DNA from: Paraburkholderia hiiakae
Lineage (GTDB): Bacteria; Pseudomonadota; Gammaproteobacteria; Burkholderiales; Burkholderiaceae
Assembly: GCF_904848665.1 (NCBI RefSeq)
Contig: NZ_CAJHCQ010000023.1
Location: 1-64,000 of the forward strand
DNA length: 64,000 bases
Direction: 5' to 3'
This document shows, piece by piece, positions 55,482 to 63,746 of this stretch (positions are counted from its first letter, which is position 1; each line of letters starts with the position of its first letter). The position numbers were made by a program, and so were the translations under genes. A model generated the notes under the pieces. It saw nothing but the letters and a program-made list of their open reading frames with translations. It did not search any database and had not been told where the DNA came from.

Positions 55482-55550
55482 ATGACCGCCTATTCTCTTT
55501 GTTCCCCGATTTTGATCGCGTTCGTCTTGCGTGACGGAGCGTCGTCATGA
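55482..55550 (+). CDS. Possible 22-residue leader ORF overlapping thiO
   Basis: ATG at 55482 follows a strong AAAGGA site (55472-55477) and the ORF begins MTAYSLCSPILIAFV; its TGA stop (55548-55550) overlaps the thiO ATG (55547-55549) as ATGA. It lies between the TPP riboswitch and thiO. Its ribosome binding site is better than that of thiO, so translation of thiO may depend on it. Whether it is really translated cannot be told from sequence alone. Confidence 0.4.
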   Translation: MTAYSLCSPILIAFVLRDGASS

Positions 55551-56695
55551 GTCGCGCCCATCACCGCAGCGCGGGCAGCGTGCCCGACTTCGCCGTGCTC
55601 GGCGGCGGCTTGAGCGGCAGGCTCGTCGCATGGCGTCTCGCTGGCGAGGGCCATCGCGTCGCGCTCTACGAGCGTGGCGGCCCCGAAGGCGGCGAGGCCG
55701 CGGCCTGGGTCGCGGCGGCCATGCTCGCGCCGCTCGCGGAGGCCGCCGTTGCCGAACTGCTCATCACCGAGCTTGGCGTCGCGTCACTCGAATCCTGGCC
55801 GCGCATTCTGGCCGAGTTGCCGGAGCCCGTGTTCTTCCAGCGCAATGGCACGCTCGTGGTCTGGCATACCGCCGATCGCACCGAAGCCCCGCTCTTCGAG
55901 CGCCGCGTGCGGGCCAACGCGCCGCGTGCTCTGGCCGACGCGAACTTCGTCGCGCTCGCCGGCGCGCAGCTCGACGCTGCCGAACCGGCGCTCGCCGGGC
56001 GCTTCGCGCGCGGCTGGCTGCTCGAAGGCGAGGGCCAGCTCGACAATCGACAGGCGTTGGTCGCGCTGGCGGCGGGGCTCGCCGCGCGCGGCGTGGAAAC
56101 CCACTGGCACACCACGGTCGACGAAGCCAACCCGCCGCCCGCGCGCGTGACGATCGACTGTCGCGGCCTGGGCGCCAAATCTGCGCTGCCGGGTTTGCGC
56201 GGCATTCGCGGCGAAGTCGCGCGCGTGCACGCGCCGGGCATCACGCTCACGCGCCCCGTGAGGCTCCTGCATCCGCGCTATCCGCTGTATATCGCGCCCA
56301 AGGAAAACGACGTCTTCGTGATCGGCGCCACCGAGATCGAAGGGGAGGACCGTTCGCCCGTGAGCGTGCGCTCGGCGCTCGAATTGCTGAGCGCGGCGTT
56401 TGCGGTGCATCCGGCGTTCGGCGAGGCGCGCATCCTCGAGTTGAACACGCAGTGCCGCCCGACGCTGCCCGACCACCGCCCGGCGCTCATTTGGGACGGC
56501 AAGACCACGCTGCGCGTGAACGGCCTCTACAGGCATGGCTTCATGATCGCGCCGGAAGTCGCCGACGAAGCCGCGCGCATCGCGCAAGCGCTGCTCGATG
56601 GGCGCGTGAACGACGCCGATTCCTTCGAGTCGCTGCGCCGCGCGTCGCGCTGGGGCGAGATGCTGCACGCGCAGGGCGCGCACGAGCCGGCCTGA
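55547..56695 (+). CDS. thiO: Glycine oxidase ThiO-like FAD oxidoreductase
   Basis: 382 residues. ThiO oxidises glycine to dehydroglycine, the C2-N donor for the thiazole ring of thiamine in aerobes. The FAD motif is FAVLGGGLSGRLVAWRLAGE; the DAO family C-terminal GLYRHGFMIAPEVADEAARI is present. The ATG at 55547 has GGAG seven bases upstream. First enzyme gene after the TPP riboswitch, followed by thiS and thiG. Confidence 0.93.
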   Translation: MSRAHHRSAGSVPDFAVLGGGLSGRLVAWRLAGEGHRVALYERGGPEGGEAAAWVAAAMLAPLAEAAVAELLITELGVASLESWPRILAELPEPVFFQRNGTLVVWHTADRTEAPLFERRVRANAPRALADANFVALAGAQLDAAEPALAGRFARGWLLEGEGQLDNRQALVALAAGLAARGVETHWHTTVDEANPPPARVTIDCRGLGAKSALPGLRGIRGEVARVHAPGITLTRPVRLLHPRYPLYIAPKENDVFVIGATEIEGEDRSPVSVRSALELLSAAFAVHPAFGEARILELNTQCRPTLPDHRPALIWDGKTTLRVNGLYRHGFMIAPEVADEAARIAQALLDGRVNDADSFESLRRASRWGEMLHAQGAHEPA

Positions 56696-56737
56696 AGCAT
56701 CACCAGAAACGAACCGTAGTCTGAGAACGTATTTGCC

Positions 56738-56935
56738 ATGGACATTCATATCAACCAGAAGCCGATCGCGCTGCCCGAAGGCGCGACTGTCGCCGATGCG
56801 CTTGCCGCATTTGGCGCGCGTCCGCCGTTCGCCGTCGCGCTGAACGGCGATTTCGTGGCGCGCGCCCAGCATGGCGCGCGCTCGCTCCAGGCGGGCGACC
56901 GCCTCGACGTCGTGAGCCCCGTGGCCGGAGGCTGA
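56738..56935 (+). CDS. thiS: Sulfur carrier protein ThiS
   Basis: 65 residues of ubiquitin-like fold ending in Gly-Gly (VVSPVAGG), which is adenylated and thiocarboxylated to deliver sulfur to ThiG. It begins MDIHINQKPIALPEGATVAD. The length is normal. It lies between thiO and thiG. Confidence 0.96.
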   Translation: MDIHINQKPIALPEGATVADALAAFGARPPFAVALNGDFVARAQHGARSLQAGDRLDVVSPVAGG

Positions 56936-57033
56936 GCCTCGCTCGCCCAAGCCGCCGGTCGCGCGTCGCCGCCCAATGCACAGATTGCACAGGTGATGAG
57001 CGCTTTCACGACACCGCCCAAGGATTCCAACCC

Positions 57034-57849
57034 ATGACCACCACTCCCACCGCCGACGCGCTCACGCTCTACGGCGAGACCTTCTCGAGCCGCGTGCTGC
57101 TCGGCACGTCGCGCTATCCGTCGCTGCAGTCGCTCGCCGACTCGATGGCGGCCGCGCGCCCCGGCATGATCACCGTCGCGCTGCGCCGCCAGATGAACGA
57201 GGGCACCGCCGAAGCGGGCTTTTTCGACCTGCTCAAGCGCCACGGCGTGCCGCTCTTGCCGAACACGGCTGGCTGCCTCACCGTCAACGAGGCGGTCACG
57301 ACCGCGCACATGGCGCGCGAAGTCTTCGAAACCGACTGGATCAAGCTCGAACTGATCGGCGACGACTACACGCTGCAGCCCGACCCGGTCGGCCTGATCG
57401 AGGCCGCCTCGCGCCTCGTGAAGGACGGCTTCAAGGTGCTGCCGTATTGCACCGAGGACCTCGTGATCGGCCGGCGTCTGCTCGACGCAGGATGCGAAGC
57501 GCTCATGCCATGGGGCGCGCCGATCGGCACCGGCAAGGGCGTGATCAATCCGTACGGCCTGCGCGTGCTGCGCGAGCGCTTGCCCGATGTGCCGCTCATC
57601 GTCGATGCGGGGCTCGGCGTACCGTCGCATGCTTGCCAGGTGATGGAGTGGGGCTTCGACGGCGTGCTGCTCAACACGGCCGTTTCGCAGGCCACGCACC
57701 CCGAGGCGATGGCGCGCGCGTTCGCGCTGGGCGTCGAGGCAGGGCGCGCCGCGTATCTCGCCGGGCCGATGGCCGAGCGCGAGGCGGCCGTAGCGAGCAC
57801 GCCCGTGGTCGGCATGCCGTTCTGGCACCAGGATGGAGACAAGCGATGA
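57034..57849 (+). CDS. thiG: Thiazole synthase
   Basis: 271 residues, a TIM barrel that joins deoxyxylulose-5-phosphate, dehydroglycine and ThiS thiocarboxylate into thiazole phosphate. The Schiff-base lysine is in TDWIKLELIGDDYTLQPD; MPWGAPIGTGKG and VDAGLGVPSHA are phosphate and substrate sites. Its stop overlaps the thiE start (ATGA). Confidence 0.97.
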   Translation: MTTTPTADALTLYGETFSSRVLLGTSRYPSLQSLADSMAAARPGMITVALRRQMNEGTAEAGFFDLLKRHGVPLLPNTAGCLTVNEAVTTAHMAREVFETDWIKLELIGDDYTLQPDPVGLIEAASRLVKDGFKVLPYCTEDLVIGRRLLDAGCEALMPWGAPIGTGKGVINPYGLRVLRERLPDVPLIVDAGLGVPSHACQVMEWGFDGVLLNTAVSQATHPEAMARAFALGVEAGRAAYLAGPMAEREAAVASTPVVGMPFWHQDGDKR

Positions 57850-58958
57850 CTGAAACGCTGCGACTGCAGGACCGCGAACTGTTCTGGCCGCCCGCCGACG
57901 AACTCACCGAAACGGCGGAGCGCATCCGCGCACGCCTGGGCGACTGGCAGCCCACGCACGCGCCGTGGCGCATCTGTCTCACGCCGCCTGACGCGCCGAA
58001 CGGCGGCGATCTCATCATCGTCACCGACGCGGCGCCGCATCTGGCCAACATCGCGCGCTGGATGACAGACGGCGCGGGCGTGATCGAAGCCGCCGGCGAG
58101 AACCCGAAGGCCGCACGCGCCACACTGCATTTGGGCGGCGAGCGTTACGCGCTCGAAGGCGAGCTGGCGGAAGACTGGATCCCCGCACTCGCGGCGTTCC
58201 TCGACTGCGGCTTCGATCCGCACGACGCACTCGTGCTCGCGCTTGCCTGGCGCGACGGCGACGAGCAGCAAACCGACGCCTGGCCCGTCGACATCAAACG
58301 ATTCCCGCGCGTGCTGGGCCTGCCTGCTGCGCCTGCGCAGCCGTTCACGCCGTGCCCCGCGAAGCTTGGCCTGTATCCGGTGCTGCCCACGGCCGACTGG
58401 GTCGAGCGTGTGCTCGACTACGGCGTGAAGACGGTGCAGTTGCGCAGCAAGCAACCGAAATCGCCGGCGCTCACGAACGAAATCGAACGCTGCGTCGCGG
58501 CGGGCCGTAAGCACGACGCGCAGCTTTTCATCAACGATCACTGGCAGGAGGCTGTCGCGGCCGGCGCGTACGGCGTGCACCTCGGCCAGGAAGACCTGCG
58601 CGAAGCCGACCTCGGCGCGATCGCGGCGGCAGGCGTTCGTCTTGGCCTCTCCACGCACGGCTACTTCGAAATGCTCACGGCGCTCCATTTCCGTCCGAGC
58701 TACCTCGCGTGCGGCGCCGTCTTCGCCACCACGACCAAGGCGATGCCCACGGCGCCCCAGGGGCTCGCGCGTCTCGCCCGCTACGTGAAGCTGCTCGACG
58801 GCGTCGTGCCGATGGTGGCGATCGGCGGCATCGACGGCAATGTGCTGCCCGAAGTGCTCGCCACGGGCGCGGGTAGCGCGGCGGTGGTGCGCGCCGTGAC
58901 CGAGGCGGCCGAACCGGCTGCCGCGGTTGCTGCATTGCGCAACGCGTTTACGCAATAA
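57846..58958 (+). CDS. thiE: Thiamine-phosphate synthase with a long N-terminal extension
   Basis: 370 residues, well above the usual 210. The ThiE TIM barrel covers about 174-370: VKTVQLRSK (194-202), FINDHW (229-233), GVHLGQEDL (243-251), GLSTHG and FATTTKAMP, which bind pyrimidine and thiazole phosphates. Residues 1-170 form a separate domain (DLIIVTDAAPHLANIARWMT, PHDALVLALAW) that I cannot assign; it does not resemble an intact ThiD kinase. The ATG at 57846 overlaps the thiG stop. Confidence 0.93.
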   Translation: MTETLRLQDRELFWPPADELTETAERIRARLGDWQPTHAPWRICLTPPDAPNGGDLIIVTDAAPHLANIARWMTDGAGVIEAAGENPKAARATLHLGGERYALEGELAEDWIPALAAFLDCGFDPHDALVLALAWRDGDEQQTDAWPVDIKRFPRVLGLPAAPAQPFTPCPAKLGLYPVLPTADWVERVLDYGVKTVQLRSKQPKSPALTNEIERCVAAGRKHDAQLFINDHWQEAVAAGAYGVHLGQEDLREADLGAIAAAGVRLGLSTHGYFEMLTALHFRPSYLACGAVFATTTKAMPTAPQGLARLARYVKLLDGVVPMVAIGGIDGNVLPEVLATGAGSAAVVRAVTEAAEPAAAVAALRNAFTQ

Positions 58959-58969
58959 TGGTCCGCCCT

Positions 58970-59004
58970 GGCCTCGGGCTGCGCCGCATGCGCGACCCGA
59001 GGCC
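58970..59004 (+). terminator. Hairpin after thiE
   Basis: GGCCTCGGG (58970-58978) pairs perfectly with CCCGAGGCC (58996-59004), with more GC pairing inside the loop, 11 bases after thiE. There is no T tract, so termination here would need Rho or be partial. Confidence 0.5.
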
Positions 59005-59089
59005 GAGGGGCCGCAACCCGCAGCAGCGGGCGACTGTGGCCTACATCAAAGGGACAAGGGGCGTCACGGCAGGTTTTCCACGATGGCCC

Positions 59090-59095
59090 TATAAT
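59090..59095 (+). promoter_or_regulatory. Candidate -10 of the mla operon
   Basis: A perfect TATAAT lies 31 bases before the mlaF start. No convincing -35 is seen at 16-18 bases upstream. Confidence 0.45.
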
Positions 59096-59126
59096 CCCGC
59101 CTTCGTGTAAATGGACTGTCAGCCAC

Positions 59127-59948
59127 GTGCCCTCAACCTCTGAGACCCTACTGGAGCTGCGCGACGTCGACTTCGGCTACGGGGACCGGCTCGTCCTGTC
59201 CGGCCTGAACATGCGCTTTCCGCGCGGTCAGGTAGTGGCAGTCATGGGCGGCTCCGGTGGCGGAAAAACGACAGTGCTGCGCTTGATCGGCGGCCTCGTT
59301 CGCGCCCAGCGCGGCCAGGTGCTGTTCGGTGGCCAGGACGTCGGTGCGCAATCGCGCGAAGGCCTCTACGCCCTGCGACGGAAGATGGGCATGCTCTTCC
59401 AGTTCGGCGCGCTCTTCACCGACATGTCGGTATTCGAGAACGTTGCCTTCGCCCTGCGCGAGCACACCGATCTTCCCGAAGAGTTGATCCGCGACCTCGT
59501 GCTCATGAAGCTCAACGCTGTCGGCCTGCGCGGAGCGCGCGACCTCGCGCCGTCGGAAATCTCGGGCGGCATGGCGCGCCGCGTCGCGCTCGCGCGCGCC
59601 ATCGCGCTCGACCCCGAACTCATGATGTACGACGAGCCGTTCGCGGGTCTCGACCCGATTTCGCTCGGCATCACCGCGAACCTCATCCGCACGCTCAATG
59701 ACGCGCTCGGCGCGACCTCGATCCTCGTCACGCACGACGTGCCCGAGTCGTTCGCGATCGCCGACTACGTGTATTTCGTCGCGAACGGGCGCGTGCAGGC
59801 ACAGGGTTCGCCCGACGAACTGCGCGCCTCGACCGATCCGATCGTGCGCCAGTTCATCGACGGCGCGCCGGACGGCCCGTTCCGGTTCCACTACCCATCG
59901 AACCAGCCGCTCGCAGCGGACTTCGGCATCGGCGGAGGCCGTTCATGA
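59127..59948 (+). CDS. mlaF: Phospholipid transport ATP-binding protein MlaF
   Basis: 273 residues. ATPase of the MlaFEDB complex, which moves phospholipids between inner and outer membranes to keep outer-membrane asymmetry. Walker A GGSGGGKTT, Q-loop MLFQFGALFTDMSVFENVAF (the MlaF-type motif), signature SGGMARRVALARA and Walker B LMMYDEPFAGLDP are present. The start is GTG at 59127, with no strong ribosome binding site. It overlaps mlaE by ATGA. Confidence 0.95.
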   Translation: MPSTSETLLELRDVDFGYGDRLVLSGLNMRFPRGQVVAVMGGSGGGKTTVLRLIGGLVRAQRGQVLFGGQDVGAQSREGLYALRRKMGMLFQFGALFTDMSVFENVAFALREHTDLPEELIRDLVLMKLNAVGLRGARDLAPSEISGGMARRVALARAIALDPELMMYDEPFAGLDPISLGITANLIRTLNDALGATSILVTHDVPESFAIADYVYFVANGRVQAQGSPDELRASTDPIVRQFIDGAPDGPFRFHYPSNQPLAADFGIGGGRS

Positions 59949-60721
59949 TCGGCGCCATCAGCTCGATCGGGCGCACGGTGCTCGAAACGATCGCGCGCGC
60001 GGGGCACGCCACGCGCTTTTTCGTGCGCCTCGTCCTCGAATTCTTCCCGCTGCTGCGCCGGCCGCGCCTTGTCACGAAGCAGATCCACTTCGTCGGTAAT
60101 TATTCGCTGTTGATCATTGCGGTGTCAGGCCTGTTCGTAGGCTTCGTGCTCGGCCTGCAGGGTTACTACACGCTCAACCGCTACGGCTCCGAGCAGGCGC
60201 TTGGGCTGCTGGTCGCGCTCTCGCTCGTGCGCGAGCTCGGGCCCGTCGTCACCGCGCTGTTGTTCGCGGGCCGCGCGGGCACGTCGCTCACGGCCGAGAT
60301 CGGCCTCATGAAAGCGGGCGAGCAGCTCACGGCCATGGAAATGATGGCCGTGGACCCCGTGCGCGTCGTGATCGCGCCGCGCATGTGGGCGGGCGTGATC
60401 GCCATGCCGATCCTCGCGGCCATCTTCAGCGCGGTCGGCATTCTGGGCGGCTACGTGGTGGGCGTGCTGCTGATCGGCGTGGACGCCGGCGCGTTCTGGT
60501 CGCAAATGCAGGGCGGCGTGGACGTCTGGACAGACGTAGGCAACGGTGTAATGAAGAGCATCGTGTTCGGCTTCGCCGTGACGTTCACCGCGCTCTATCA
60601 GGGCTATGAAGCGAAGCCCACGCCCGAAGGCGTGTCGCGCGCGACCACGAAGACAGTCGTGTACGCGTCGCTCGCGGTGCTCGGCCTCGACTTCCTGCTC
60701 ACCGCGCTGATGTTCAGCTAA
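59945..60721 (+). CDS. mlaE: Phospholipid transport permease MlaE
   Basis: 258 residues with about five or six membrane segments. MlaE permease family features include GLFVGFVLGLQGYYTLNRYG and the conserved loop TALLFAGRAGTSLTAEIGLM, followed by EQLTAMEMMAVDPVR. It forms the channel dimer of the MlaFEDB complex. It overlaps mlaF by four bases. Confidence 0.96.
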   Translation: MIGAISSIGRTVLETIARAGHATRFFVRLVLEFFPLLRRPRLVTKQIHFVGNYSLLIIAVSGLFVGFVLGLQGYYTLNRYGSEQALGLLVALSLVRELGPVVTALLFAGRAGTSLTAEIGLMKAGEQLTAMEMMAVDPVRVVIAPRMWAGVIAMPILAAIFSAVGILGGYVVGVLLIGVDAGAFWSQMQGGVDVWTDVGNGVMKSIVFGFAVTFTALYQGYEAKPTPEGVSRATTKTVVYASLAVLGLDFLLTALMFS

Positions 60722-60794
60722 AGACGCCGGGCAATGACCCGGCCGCGCGGCGCGCGTATGAGCGTCGCCGCAACGGATTCTCATTGGGATGACG

Positions 60795-61370
60795 ATGAAA
60801 AAGAATGCTCTCGACTTTTGGGTCGGCCTGTTTGTGGTGCTGGGCTTTATCGCGCTGCTGTTCCTTGCGCTGAAGGCCGGCAACATGAGTTCGCTGTCGT
60901 TCCAGTCCACCTACCCGGTGAAGCTCAAGTTCGACAATATCGGCGGCCTCAAGCCGCGTGCGCCGGTGAAGAGCGCTGGCGTGACCGTGGGCCGCGTGGC
61001 CTCGATCGGCTTCGACTCCAACACCTATCAGGCGCTGGTGACGATCAACCTCGACCAGCAGTACCAGTTTCCGAAGGACACATCGGCGAAGATCCTGACG
61101 TCCGGCCTGCTCGGCGAGCAGTACATCGGACTCGAGCCGGGTGGCGACACGGAAATGCTCAAGGCCGGCGACACCATCTCGATGACGCAGTCGGCCATCG
61201 TGCTCGAAAACCTGATCGGCCAGTTCCTCTATAGCAAGGCGGCCGACTCGGGCGCCGCCAAGCCGTCCAGCGGCGCGAGCACGGATGCGGCGCCTGCTGC
61301 GGCACCCGCGCCCGCACCGGCTCAGGCCCCTGCGCTGGCACCGGCGCCGGCGGCTTCGGCGGCCCAATAA
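60795..61370 (+). CDS. mlaD: Phospholipid-binding MCE protein MlaD
   Basis: 191 residues. One N-terminal membrane anchor (about 7-27) and a single MCE domain (about 38-118) with VKLKFDNIGGLKPRAPVKSA and SGLLGEQYIGLEPG. MlaD forms the periplasmic hexameric ring. After about residue 150 the tail is Ala/Pro-rich low complexity. The ATG at 60795 with GGGA upstream is preferred; ATG at 60789 would add two residues. Confidence 0.95.
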   Translation: MKKNALDFWVGLFVVLGFIALLFLALKAGNMSSLSFQSTYPVKLKFDNIGGLKPRAPVKSAGVTVGRVASIGFDSNTYQALVTINLDQQYQFPKDTSAKILTSGLLGEQYIGLEPGGDTEMLKAGDTISMTQSAIVLENLIGQFLYSKAADSGAAKPSSGASTDAAPAAAPAPAPAQAPALAPAPAASAAQ

Positions 61371-61384
61371 GAAGGAGAAACAGA

Positions 61385-62380
61385 ATGACGACCATACGCA
61401 TGCGCGCCGTTACGCTCGGCGTCGCAGCGCTTGCACTCGGGGGCTGTTCGACGGTGCAGACGCCGTCGAAGGACGATCCGTGGGAAGGGTTCAACCGCAC
61501 GGTATACACGTTCAACGACAAGGTCGACACGTACGCGCTCAAGCCGGTGGCGCAGGGCTACGTGAAGGTGACGCCGCAGCCCGTGCGCGACAGCGTGACG
61601 AACTTCTTCGCGAACATCGGCGACGTCTACAACGCCGCGAACAACTTCCTGCAGCTGAAGATCGCCGATGGTGTCGAGGACATCATGCGGATCGTGATCA
61701 ACACGGTCTTCGGCCTGGGTGGCCTCTTCGACGTCGCGACGCTCGCGAAGCTGCCCAAGCACAACCAGGACTTCGGTCTCACACTCGGTCACTATGGCGT
61801 GCCGCCCGGCCCGTACCTCGTGCTGCCGCTGTTCGGCCCGAGCACGGTGCGTGACGGCGTGGCCCTCGTGCCCAACTACTTCATCAATCCGCTTACCTAT
61901 GTGGATCCGGCCGCGCTCTCGTGGGGCCTTTATGGCCTGAACGTAGTGAGCACGCGCGCCAACCTGCTGGGCGCGAGCGACCTGCTCGAAGGCGCGGCGA
62001 TCGACAAGTACTCGTTCATCCGAAACGCCTACTTGCAGCGCCGCCGCTATCTGCTTTCGGATGGCCGCGCGTCTGACAACAATCTGCCGGACTACGGCGA
62101 TGGCGCGCCGCTGCCGAAGTACGACGACACCGACGAAGGCGCGGCGCCTGGTGCTGCCGCCGGTGCAGCGGTCCCCGCTTCGGGCGCCGTGCGTGCGGCT
62201 ACGCCGAACGCGGCCAGCATGGCGCCCGCCTCCCCCAACGGCGAAACGACCGCTCCGGCCACGCTGGAAGGTCCGGCCGGCGCCGCGGCGCCGGTGGGGG
62301 CCTCGGAAACCACCGTGCCGGGCGACCAGATGATCCCTCCGGCCCGCATCGGCTTCCCGAGCATGCTGCGGCTGCATTGA
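61385..62380 (+). CDS. mlaA: Outer-membrane lipoprotein MlaA (VacJ)
   Basis: 331 residues. A lipobox ALGGC (Cys21) marks it as a lipoprotein; MlaA forms a donut in the outer membrane that removes mislocalised phospholipid. Family blocks DDPWEGFNRTVYTFND, NNFLQLKIADGVEDIMRIVINTVFGLGGLFD and LGHYGVPPGPYLVLPLFGPSTVRD are present. The last 90 or so residues are Ala/Pro-rich low complexity. In E. coli mlaA is elsewhere; here it lies between mlaD and mlaC. Confidence 0.95.
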   Translation: MTTIRMRAVTLGVAALALGGCSTVQTPSKDDPWEGFNRTVYTFNDKVDTYALKPVAQGYVKVTPQPVRDSVTNFFANIGDVYNAANNFLQLKIADGVEDIMRIVINTVFGLGGLFDVATLAKLPKHNQDFGLTLGHYGVPPGPYLVLPLFGPSTVRDGVALVPNYFINPLTYVDPAALSWGLYGLNVVSTRANLLGASDLLEGAAIDKYSFIRNAYLQRRRYLLSDGRASDNNLPDYGDGAPLPKYDDTDEGAAPGAAAGAAVPASGAVRAATPNAASMAPASPNGETTAPATLEGPAGAAAPVGASETTVPGDQMIPPARIGFPSMLRLH

Positions 62381-62480
62381 GCGCCGCGGCGGCGTGGCGC
62401 AACGCCTCGCCGCCGCGTTCGTCTGGCATAAACGTCTGACGTAACAAGCAGAAACGCTTGTCGCACTTTGCTGGCAGTTT

Positions 62481-62512
62481 TTGACATAGCGAGATAGAAC
62501 TCGCGTGCTATC
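62481..62512 (+). promoter_or_regulatory. Possible internal promoter before mlaC
   Basis: A perfect TTGACA (62481-62486) lies in the 176-base gap between mlaA and mlaC. The best -10 partner is weak (TGCTAT at 62506, spacer 19), so the site is only suggestive. It could give extra MlaC/MlaB expression. Confidence 0.35.
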
Positions 62513-62556
62513 GTTGGCTCCAACGGGGCGATGTCCCCCAACTAGCAGGACTGGAT

Positions 62557-63189
62557 ATGAAAAAATTCTTTCTGTACCCGTTTTTCGCCATGTTTCTTTC
62601 GTTTGCCGGCGGCGCGTTCGCCCAGACGGTAGACACCAGCAATCCCGACGCGATGGTCCAGACGGTCACGCAGCAGGTCATGAGCCAGATCAAAGGTGAC
62701 AAGACCATCCAGTCGGGCGACATCAGCAAGATCACGCAGCTCGTGAACGAAAAGATCCTGCCGTATACCGATTTCCGCCGCACCACGCAGCTCGCGATGG
62801 GCCGCAACTGGCGCACGGCCACGCCGGAGCAGCAGCAACAGGTCATCGAGCAGTTCAAGACGCTGCTCATCCGTACGTACTCGGGCGCGCTCGCCCAGGT
62901 GCGCGACCAGCAGATCCAGTACAAGCCGTTCCGCGCGAACCCGGACGACACCGACGTCGTGGTCCGTTCGACGGTCGTGAACGGCGGCCAGCCGATCGAG
63001 CTCGACTATCGCCTCTACAAGACGCCGCAAGGCTGGCGCGTGTATGACATCAACGTGCTTGGCGCGTGGCTCATCCAGGCGTACCAGCAGCAGTTCCAGG
63101 AAAAGATTCAGCAAGGCGGCGTGGACGGCCTGATCCAGTTCCTCACGCAGCGTAACCAGCAACTCGCATCGGGCAAGGCGACCTCGTGA
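62557..63189 (+). CDS. mlaC: Periplasmic phospholipid shuttle MlaC
   Basis: 210 residues. A signal peptide (about 1-22, ending GGAFA) leads to the MlaC/Ttg2D fold: KILPYTDFRRTTQLAMGRNW, EQFKTLLIRTYSGAL and LYKTPQGWRVYDINVLGAWL. MlaC carries phospholipids between MlaA and MlaD. Its stop overlaps the mlaB start (GTGA). Confidence 0.95.
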   Translation: MKKFFLYPFFAMFLSFAGGAFAQTVDTSNPDAMVQTVTQQVMSQIKGDKTIQSGDISKITQLVNEKILPYTDFRRTTQLAMGRNWRTATPEQQQQVIEQFKTLLIRTYSGALAQVRDQQIQYKPFRANPDDTDVVVRSTVVNGGQPIELDYRLYKTPQGWRVYDINVLGAWLIQAYQQQFQEKIQQGGVDGLIQFLTQRNQQLASGKATS

Positions 63190-63458
63190 GCGAGCGTTTC
63201 GCCACCGGCGCAAACCTGACCCACGAGAGCGCGAAGGCCACGCTCTCGGCCGGGTTCGCGCAGATCTCGGCGGGCGCAACCGCCGTGGACTGCGGCGCGC
63301 TCACCCAGTTCGATTCATCGGCACTCGCCGTGCTGATCGCCTGGCAGCGTGCCGCGCGTGAACGCGGCGCTCCCCTCGCCGTGCTCAATTTGCCTCCCGC
63401 GCTCGCCTCTCTCGCGCGCGCCTACGGCGTCGATTCGCTCCTCAACGAGCGACATTGA
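63186..63458 (+). CDS. mlaB: STAS-domain protein MlaB
   Basis: 90 residues, a single STAS domain with the conserved DCGALTQFDSSALAVLIAWQ segment, whose serines match the usual STAS phosphorylation or binding site. MlaB binds MlaF and is needed for the ATPase complex. The start is GTG at 63186, overlapping the mlaC stop. Confidence 0.93.
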   Translation: MSERFATGANLTHESAKATLSAGFAQISAGATAVDCGALTQFDSSALAVLIAWQRAARERGAPLAVLNLPPALASLARAYGVDSLLNERH

Positions 63459-63572
63459 CCCGCGTCGCCTGGCCGAACGATTGCGTTCGAGCGGCTAACG
63501 CAGCACTGCCGCCGCACTGCCGGAGCGACGCAGTTCCCCCTCCAAGGCCAGGCCGCGCTTTCCGACTTGGCC

Positions 63573-63578
63573 TATAAT
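63573..63578 (+). promoter_or_regulatory. Candidate -10 for the downstream ABC transporter gene
   Basis: A perfect TATAAT lies 168 bases before the ATPase gene that begins at 63747. No clear -35 is visible. The 288-base gap (63459-63746) has no gene, so this promoter would leave a long 5' leader. Confidence 0.4.
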
Positions 63579-63746
63579 CAACCGTTTTTTGGGCGCTGCC
63601 TCGGCGCAAAAAGCACCGCTTGGTAGGTAAAAAGCGTGCACCGAGACAGCAAAGCCGGCGCCGTAAGCCGTCCCCAATTCCGGTCTTCCCCGCAGCATTG
63701 ATGCTCTCTTTAGCCGCGCCGTTCTCAAACGGGCGGCGTATTAGTC

